Assembly (NCBI GenBank): GCA_027604685.1
Contig: JADHYX010000278.1
Span: forward strand, 1-29,402
Direction: 5' to 3'
Origin: Lobulomyces angularis
Taxonomy: Eukaryota > Chytridiomycota > Chytridiomycetes > Lobulomycetales > Lobulomycetaceae
Length of the DNA stretch: 29,402 nucleotides
The notes beneath the pieces were generated by a model. The model saw nothing but the letters and a program-made list of their open reading frames with translations, searched no databases and was not told the origin of the DNA. Numbering within the stretch: the stretch's first letter is position 1; every line of letters starts with the position of its first letter. Positions 23,701 through 29,402 of the stretch are shown here, one piece after another. A program made the translations under genes and the position numbers.

Positions 23701-24222
23701 CTATTATATTCTTCACTTTTGGAATATGCGCCAACTTCATTATACAATGCCCCGGAATTTGAAACTAAAAATTCTGTACTCGAATCTATGTTCTCGTTAC
23801 CCATAACTAACTTAAAATGAGAAAAGAAAGTGCATTGTTTATTTTTTAATTTTGAAGAAGATTTTTTATATTTAAAAATTTACCTCTAAATTTAATTTAT
23901 TTAATTGATGATTAGAATCACTTTTCTGGTATACACTTCTATCAATTCCTTGTTGCGTTGGGTCCTTTAAATAATCAAAAGGAGAGGTAGCAGTTTCATT
24001 AAGAATACTCGGGCTTGCTAGACTCCCAGCAGCAGAATATCTTCTTGAACTAGATCCAAGAAATTTTCCTTCTAACTCTTTAGGTTTAGAAGAACTCAAA
24101 ATTGAGATGCTTGAAAGAGCCAAGGAACTCGTATTTATAAAAGAAAGCGGTCTTCTTGTGCTTGCAGTGCTTTGGTTTGATAATGAAATATCTAAAGATA
24201 ATTCATTATCAAATTCTGCCAT
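17739..24222 (-). CDS. Rim15/Cek1-type AGC kinase (Greatwall family) with C2HC-like zinc finger
   Basis: Model: complement(join(17739..18259, 18308..18529, 18564..18972, 19024..19098, 19144..19181, 19229..19363, 19407..19618, 19669..19757, 19816..20024, 20082..20373, 20433..20595, 20641..21130, 21171..21309, 21354..22138, 22192..22306, 22353..22582, 22637..23810, 23884..24222)), 1878 aa, all 18 exons in phase. A long Ser/Asn-rich N-terminus is followed by a conserved helical block ([16 protein letters not shown]), the zinc finger [10 protein letters not shown]...EEHSKLC at about 985-1008, a coiled coil, and the kinase from about 1328: [32 protein letters not shown], a roughly 110-residue insert rich in Ser/Arg, then [14 protein letters not shown]. 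The split activation segment is the Greatwall/Rim15 hallmark; TSYFDTRN and [13 protein letters not shown] follow. In yeast Rim15 enters quiescence signalling below TORC1 and PKA and phosphorylates endosulfines that inhibit PP2A-B55. I see no PAS or receiver domain. Confidence 0.92.
20376..20397. repeat. Short tandem repeat (CAAAAG)3 in a kinase-gene intron
   Basis: Three near-perfect copies of a 6-base unit lie in intron 9 of the Rim15-like gene. On the gene strand they read as CTTTTG repeats directly before the acceptor TTAG, so they form the polypyrimidine-like tract of that splice site. Confidence 0.6.
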
Positions 24223-24741
24223 GAAGTAAGTGAAAGATTAGGAATTGAAAAAGGAGATTCAAACTCAGAATACAAATTACAATTTTTCACTCATGCAAAA
24301 AAATAATGAAAAGATGAAATTTTACCTGTGAAACTGAAAGAACTTTCCACTTGAGACGGGAGAGCTGACCAAAGTGAGAAATTTGTAACTGATGTAAATT
24401 TTACCCAGCTGGTTCTCATTCCCAAGTGTACAAGGAAAATGGAATAAAATAAACATTACAAATTTTTATTTCAAAGTCAAAATAAACAAATTTAATTCAT
24501 ATATGTCACCAGCAAAGACTGTTTATATCAATTATTTTTAATTTTTAACAACCTTTTACACTATCGACTACACGATTCCATAAATTATTTATTTTTCTAA
24601 AAAGTGTATCGTTATTCTAATAAAAACTTCACATAATTACTGCTATAAATACACTGAAGGTATAAAAATGTACGTACTTGAATAACATTCGGCTTTTAAA
24701 CATCGTAAGATACCAAAAAAATTACGTAGCAATTTCAAGTT
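24223..24741. promoter_or_regulatory. Intergenic region upstream of the Rim15-like kinase, with a possible leader exon
   Basis: No gene is supported here. On the minus strand an ATG at 24416-24418 opens 31 codons (MRTSWVKFTSVTNFSLW...) that run into a good donor GTAAAA at 24325. Joining it to the kinase gene breaks the frame at every nearby acceptor, so it is better seen as an upstream open frame or a spliced 5' leader. An in-frame TAA shortly before the ATG at 24222 supports 24222 as the kinase start. Confidence 0.4.
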
Positions 24742-25085
24742 TTAACGTCCTGATTCTTTTAAAAGCTTAACACAGTGTATTGTTTTGTTACAATCAATTG
24801 TTAGAATAAATACATAGTCATCAAAGGCCACTAAAAATGGAAGTTAGCTTAACAGTTGTGATCCTAAAAATACCAGTAGTTTTTTTAAATTTGTCAGCTT
24901 TTTTTAATTCATTAATTAATATTATTGAGTTTTTAATTAAATTTAGAATTAACTGTGCTGCATTTGTGTCATTCATTAATTCTCCACTTGCCTATAAATA
25001 ATAAATTATATAGATAAAAGTTGTGCATTACACTTAAAATAGATCCATCCCAATTTAGCTTCATACTTCCTACTTGTGAACTCAT
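24742..25085 (-). CDS. LAMTOR4: Ragulator complex subunit resembling LAMTOR4
   Basis: Model: complement(join(24742..24830, 24874..24991, 25032..25085)), 86 aa, phases consistent, three small exons none of which is long enough to stand out alone. The protein starts MSSQVGSMKLNWDGSILSAS, followed by GELMNDTNAAQLILNLIKN and, across the second intron, FKKTTVAFDDYVFILTIDC. This matches the LAMTOR4 pattern GYLVL-x-GAVLASSGDLEND ... FKRLSVVFGEHTLLVTVSG in order, spacing and length (99 aa in human, 86 here). LAMTOR4 has a roadblock-like fold and pairs with LAMTOR5 in the Ragulator scaffold that anchors Rag GTPases, and through them TORC1, on the lysosome or vacuole. It lies upstream of the Rim15-like kinase on the same strand. 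The family match rests on recalled sequence. Confidence 0.8.
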
Positions 25086-25175
25086 TTTTTCCTTATGCGA
25101 CAAGAATGAAATTTAAAGGAAATTTTAATAATAAATATATTTTTACAAAAATATTAAGATTGAAAAAAGATAAAA
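25086..25175. promoter_or_regulatory. Bidirectional 90-bp promoter between LAMTOR4-like and prefoldin 1 genes
   Basis: The start codons of the two divergent genes are 90 bases apart. All promoter elements and both leaders must fit here or overlap the coding exons. The sequence is AT-rich; I could not name a motif. Confidence 0.6.
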
Positions 25176-25640
25176 ATGAATGATACTGAACTTAAAAACG
25201 TATTAACTGAAGTTATAACATTTATAAATATTTCCTTTTTTCCTTGATAGGTGTTTATTGAAGGGCAAATGAAGTTGCAGGAGTTAAGTCGTCAACGCTC
25301 TATGGTAACTGCACAACTTAATACTAAAGATAGGGAAAGAAAAATCGCAAGCATTACTAATAAAGAACTGGTTTCTTTGGGAGATAACGTAAAAACATAC
25401 AAATCAGTTGGTAAAATGTATAAAAAATAAAAAATTTTGATTCAAAGTCTCACTATAGACATTTACTGATAAAATAGGTTTATTGAATCAGATTTAAGCA
25501 CACTGACGACAGAATTAACCAATCTGGTTAAGAGTAGCGAAAATGAAACTAAAGCCCTTGAAAGAGCATTTAAAAAAATTGAATTGGATATCAAAGACCA
25601 GCAAACAACACTGAAAGAAATGCTGGATAAGCGAGGTTGA
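25176..25640 (+). CDS. PFD1: Prefoldin subunit 1
   Basis: Model: join(25176..25211, 25251..25417, 25478..25640), 121 aa, phases consistent, stop TGA; the human protein has 122 aa. The order of features is that of the beta-type prefoldin PFDN1: an N-terminal helix (FIEGQMKLQELSRQRSMVTA), a central hairpin segment with RERKIASITNKELVSLGDNV and the signature YKSVGKMFIESD, where GKMF spans intron 2, and a C-terminal helix ending in IKDQQTTLKEMLDKRG. Both long helices show coiled-coil heptads. Prefoldin is the hexameric cytosolic co-chaperone that hands nascent actin and tubulin to the CCT chaperonin. It is divergent from the LAMTOR4-like gene. The first donor is GTTATA, weaker than most here. Confidence 0.9.
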
Positions 25641-26363
25641 ACAGCCTATATAGTTTTTCATTAGGTGGATCTAATGTTTTATAATTCTTCGTAGAAATCA
25701 CCACGCTGATTTTTTTTCTTATATGGTGGGTTATTTTTAATGAGTTTAGTTAATCGAAGCATTTCAAATGAAATATACATAAAATTACTCAAGACTTTAT
25801 TTATTCATCGAAATTTTGGCTATGTTACAATGTTATATTGAATTTAAAATTTAAATCGAGTATATTTAATCACCATATTTTTTCATTATTCGATTTAAAA
25901 AGTAATTCCTTTACTGTAGCTGCATAAGCTTTTTGCAATTTTATCGATTTATTAAGAATGAAGTTTAAGGTTTTTTTTGTTTTGGTGCAGATTTTTTTGC
26001 TTAGGAGTTATGTGAAGTTGTAAGATAATAATTAAAAAAGATTAATATGCACTTTAAAGTTTCGGTTATTGTTCTCAATTAATTCCACTCTTAAAATTTA
26101 CATTTCTACTTAATTCATGAATTTGGCACTAATTTTCTGCCATGTTTTTATTATTATTACCTTAAAACAAAACCTTAAAAGAATAAAATAAAAAATTAAA
26201 ATAAGAATTTTTTATAAAGTTAAAATTATGCATTTAGTTAAAAAAAAATTTAATATATAAGTGTGTAAAAATTTTCTTTAAAATTTCTTAAGAAAAAAAG
26301 GGGTGACTTTATAAAAAAAAAATTTATAATTATTTTGAATTAATTTTTTGAGATTAAGTTAGA
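25641..26363. other. Longest gene-free gap in the window
   Basis: About 720 bases of AT-rich DNA lie between the prefoldin stop (+) and the stop of the unrecognised minus-strand gene. Convergent genes need only 3' UTRs here, so the gap is long for this compact region. I found no open frame with protein-like composition, tRNA, or C/D box pair I would trust. Confidence 0.45.
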
Positions 26364-27676
26364 TTAAAAATTATATAGACCCCAAATCAAATCAGACTCG
26401 ATTCCATTATCTTCATTTCCAATAAAAGTTTTAAATATCCTTTCACCATCAACAACTTTTAAATATTGATTATTTTCGAAATTGATATCGAGATACTCTG
26501 ATTGACAATTGTAGTTGGTCATTCTAATTTTACTTAAATTTAAATCATTATAAATGGTGAAATCTGTGAGAAATTCTTGATTCGGAACTTCATGCTCATC
26601 TATTATCCCAGAGTTTGAGACAAAGTCACTAATATCTGAGCAACATTCTATTCCTTCAAAGTCTTGAATGTTGCAAATTTGTTTTTCTAGTTCATCTGAA
26701 ATAGTGAAAAAGTGTTGATTTGCGAACGACTTTTTTTCAATGTACTTTTTTTTTACCAAAGTTTTCAATTTCGAATAAACAATCAATCGATAATTTTTTA
26801 ATAATTTAAATTTTTCTCTGTTTTCACTAAGAAATTTAAGTATTTTTGGCTTGGGAATCCATGTTCCAAATTTTGACAATTTCAAAATACCTAATATATC
26901 AAAAAGATGTTTAAACCTTTAATTTTTTCAGTAGAAAATGCTTTTTTTTGTAATCGCGCTTCTAAAAACCCTTTATTTACCTTTAATTATTGCATCCTCA
27001 TATTTATCCACTTTCAACTTATTCGAATTTATCAATTCTACTGTGTAATTAGATACTGGAGGACGTGAAATAGACTCTAGGTCAATTTCATTTTCTATAT
27101 TAGTTCGAGAAACTACTTCTGATAAAAATTTTTGGAAGCTAACTTTAAATTCCCATGTAACACCTAAAAAAAAAAAAATAGTTATGATATTTTCAATTTT
27201 TATACTATTTTTTAAAAAACGTTTTAAAAAGGAGAAAAAAAAAATATACCTTTTACTTTTTTCATCCAAAGTTTAAAATTCATTCTTACTGAAATTTCTG
27301 TAAAATCAACAGTAGAAGCTACAATATCAGTAAAAAAGTAAAGCAACGTATAGAGATCTTTTTCATAATTTGAAAAATTTTTCTTTTTTTAAATTATTGA
27401 AAAATGTGAAAAATGAGTATATGAAATATTTTTAATTATCTGAAAAACACAAACCATAATTGAAGATTCCTGCATTAGATAATACAGTGTATCTGAATCC
27501 AAATCTAGAGAAGTTTGGATTTCTTTATCAAAAGGTAACTCTTCAAACAACTTATCTTTATTTAAATTATAGGTAATGTTATGCAATTCATGATGCGTAG
27601 TTTTAATTCTAATAGTGCTCAGATAAAATTCTCTGGGATTTTTGTGATTTAACAAACTAATATCGCAAATTTTCAT
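26364..27676 (-). CDS. Unrecognised protein with a likely winged-helix segment and acidic tail
   Basis: Model: complement(join(26364..26890, 26981..27163, 27250..27318, 27451..27676)), 334 aa, phases consistent. I do not recognise the family. The N-terminal 160 residues look like a mixed alpha/beta fold (TIRIKTTHHELHNITYNLNK; TEISVRMNFKLWMKKVKGVT; WEFKVSFQKFL). Residues about 178-235 (WIPKPKILKFLSENREKF, YRLIVYSKLKTLVKKKYIEK, FFTISDELEK) read as three helices and a wing, i.e. a winged-helix DNA- or protein-binding unit. The last 100 residues are acidic and Asn-rich with DFEGIECCSDISDFV and LTDFTIYNDLNL. It is divergent from the chitin synthase gene. The exon 1 donor (GTGTTT after ATG GTT T) was chosen because it alone keeps the frame. 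A role in chromosome biology or transcription is possible but only a guess. Confidence 0.65.
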
Positions 27677-27866
27677 AATTTTATGAAAAAAAAGAATTTT
27701 TTATTTGGAAAGGGGTTTTTGGGGTTTCTGGCTATAAGCTGTGGTAAAATTCTTCAATTTTAAGATTTTAAACACCTTTATTTTTAAATTAAAAAAATAT
27801 ATAAGAAAACCTAATTTTTTCGACCAACCTTTCGTCTCTTACTCATATTATTGGTGTTGTATTTAA
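27677..27866. promoter_or_regulatory. Divergent intergenic region upstream of chitin synthase
   Basis: These 190 bases separate the starts of the unrecognised minus-strand gene and the chitin synthase gene, and must carry both promoters. The sequence is AT-rich with T-runs; no element was identified with confidence. Confidence 0.45.
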
Positions 27867-29402
27867 ATGTCCAGTCATCCAAACTTTACCGATCATTTAC
27901 AAAATTCGGATGAAGAGGCAAACCTTGGTTTTCAAAAATACGAAAGAGGATATCTTTCCACTCCAAGGAATACAAGGTTTGAATATGACAAAAGCTCAGC
28001 CGTAGTTGATGTAACTTGTGAATCTCTTCATTTTTTTTAACAATTTGTTAGGATGACGAAGAAGAAGAGGAAGACCAGTCTCTGCTCTCTCCAAAGCATG
28101 AAAAGAGCTTTGGCACTTTAAAAAGAGGCATTACAACACTGGCAAGGAAAGCCAAAACAATTACACTCGCTTCCAGTGGAAATTTTATAATCAAGCAGAA
28201 AATCCTTATCAAATTTTAGATGGTACGAAACTAGAGCAATTTTTTTTTTTTAAATGTAGCATTTAGAAATTAAACTTTTTTATTTTAGATGCTACTTTTA
28301 AAAATGGAGAGGAATTTGAAACATTGAGATATACTGCTTGCACTACTGATCCTGATAGATTTGTTGAAAAAAATTATTCATTGCGTGTTTCAAATCTGAA
28401 GAGGAATATAGAAATTTTTGTTGTGGTAACAATGTATAATGAGGACGAAAATGCTTTTAATAGAACACTGTAAGCAGAACTATTTTTCTAAACATTTTAT
28501 TTGCTTCAATAAAAGGTTTGCATTAGCGCAAAATATACAATACCTATGCGAAAAAAACAAATATGGTTGGGATGAGAATAGTTGGCAAAAAGTAGCTATT
28601 TGTATTGTTGGTGATGGACGATCAAAAATTCATGAAAATGGTTTAATTAATTCAAATTTTTAATTTTGTTTTAAACGTTTTACAAAATTTTTTAAAAGTA
28701 CTAAAAGTGCTAAGTGTTTTGGGAGTATACCAAGATGGGATAGCACAATCTGCGATTAATAAAAAAGAAACTGTTTCTCACATATTTGAATACACGGCTC
28801 AAAAAATTATGGATGAAAGTAGGCAAATTTGGAGTTCTAAACACAAAATTCCTCCACTGCAGCTAATATTCTGTTTGAAAGAAAAAAATGCTAAAAAAAT
28901 CAATTCGCACCGATGTTTTTTAAAGCTATGTGTCCTTTGGTTAACCCTAAAGTTTGTGTTTTAATTGGTAAGCTACAATATGTTCATTACCTAAAATTTT
29001 TGCTTCTTAGATGTTGGCACAAAACCAGAGAGAAGCGCGCTGTATTATTTGTGGAAAGCATTTTTTATTAATCCACAAATTGCTGGAGCATGGTAAATTT
29101 TTTTCACTTTTTTTATAACAAAATTTATTCTGCTTAATTAGCGGAGAAATTAGAGCTGATTTAGGAAGAGGAATGACAAGAATTAAAAATTTCTGTAATC
29201 CTTTAACAGCTTCTCAGAACTTTGAATACAAAATTTCCAATTTGGTAGATAAAGGTAATTTAAAATGCGACGTGCTAATTAATATTAAATGTTAGCCTTG
29301 GAAAGCGTTTTTGGCTACATTTCCGTGCCAGGTGCTTTCAGGTAATTTTTTAGCTCAACAGCACCTAATGATGCCTTTTAGTGCATATCGATATGTTGCT
29401 CT
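27867..29402 (+). CDS. Chitin synthase, division 1 (class I-III type), partial and apparently frameshifted
   Basis: Exons: 27867..28010, 28052..28222, 28289..28469, 28516..28640, 28699..28967, 29011..29092, 29142..29254, 29296..29341, 29382..29402 and beyond the window. The N-terminus is short and acidic. Family signatures appear in order: [99 protein letters not shown], and [14 protein letters not shown]. The enzyme polymerises UDP-GlcNAc into chitin at the plasma membrane; the QRRRW catalytic motif and membrane spans lie past the edge. Near 28914-28917 the conserved SHRWFF is broken by one missing base (SHR-TG-TTTTTT). Exon 2 also appears one base short, between GNFIIKQ and NPYQILD. Either indels in the assembly or a decaying gene would explain both. 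Confidence 0.88.

Noticed and set aside
24326..24418. Extra first coding exon of the Rim15-like gene
   Set aside because: Its donor phase does not match any acceptor that leads into the established frame, and an in-frame stop lies just before the ATG at 24222.
28176..28195. A 20-base intron in chitin synthase exon 2 that would repair the frame
   Set aside because: It has GT-AG ends and the right phase but is far too short for spliceosomal removal, and it would delete the GNFII segment that resembles the family. An indel is more likely.
1..29402. tRNA genes, CRISPR arrays and transposons
   Set aside because: I scanned the gaps for T-loop motifs, spaced direct repeats and transposase or reverse-transcriptase motifs and saw none. 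A tRNAscan-SE run would settle the tRNA question.

Overview
The window is AT-rich nuclear DNA from a eukaryote, most likely an early-diverging, flagellate-bearing fungal lineage (chytrid, blastoclad or rozellid/aphelid type). Genes are packed closely on both strands and split by many very short GT-AG introns (roughly 34-60 nt). Fungal markers are a division-1 chitin synthase and a Rim15-type kinase with its zinc finger. An inversin-like ankyrin protein, known from cilia, points to a lineage that keeps or recently kept a flagellum. The standard genetic code fits every gene. The species cannot be fixed from sequence alone. Gene models were built by hand: for all models except the chitin synthase, exon phases add up exactly.

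Layout: (1) 2-91 (+), tail of an unrecognised gene. (2) 222-2122 (+), FHA plus kinase, Chk2/Cds1-type checkpoint kinase, 11 exons. (3) 2316-6530 (-), sorting nexin of the SNX13/14/25-Mdm1 type (membrane anchor, PXA, RGS, PX, nexin C), 6 exons. (4) 7047-9507 (-), SRP72, 11 exons. (5) 9703-11122 (-), RACK1/Asc1, 7 exons; its longest intron carries a C/D snoRNA resembling U24/snR24. (6) 11675-12915 (-), multi-pass membrane protein. (7) 13345-15752 (+), inversin-like ankyrin protein. (8) 16100-17344 (-), C2H2 zinc-finger protein. (9) 17739-24222 (-), very large Rim15/Cek1-type AGC kinase, 18 exons. (10) 24742-25085 (-), small Ragulator subunit resembling LAMTOR4. (11) 25176-25640 (+), prefoldin subunit 1. 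(12) 26364-27676 (-), unrecognised protein with a likely winged helix. (13) 27867-end (+), chitin synthase, cut by the window edge and apparently frameshifted.

Functional links: SRP72 and RACK1 both serve translation and protein targeting. The LAMTOR4-like gene (lysosome/vacuole TORC1 scaffold) lies directly upstream of the Rim15-type kinase (a TORC1 output in yeast) on the same strand. Prefoldin 1 and the LAMTOR4-like gene are divergent, with 90 bases between their starts. No transposon, CRISPR array or tRNA was recognised. The most striking items are the snoRNA conserved in the same host gene as in budding yeast, the inversin-like gene, two small genes hidden by introns, and the damaged chitin synthase reading frame.
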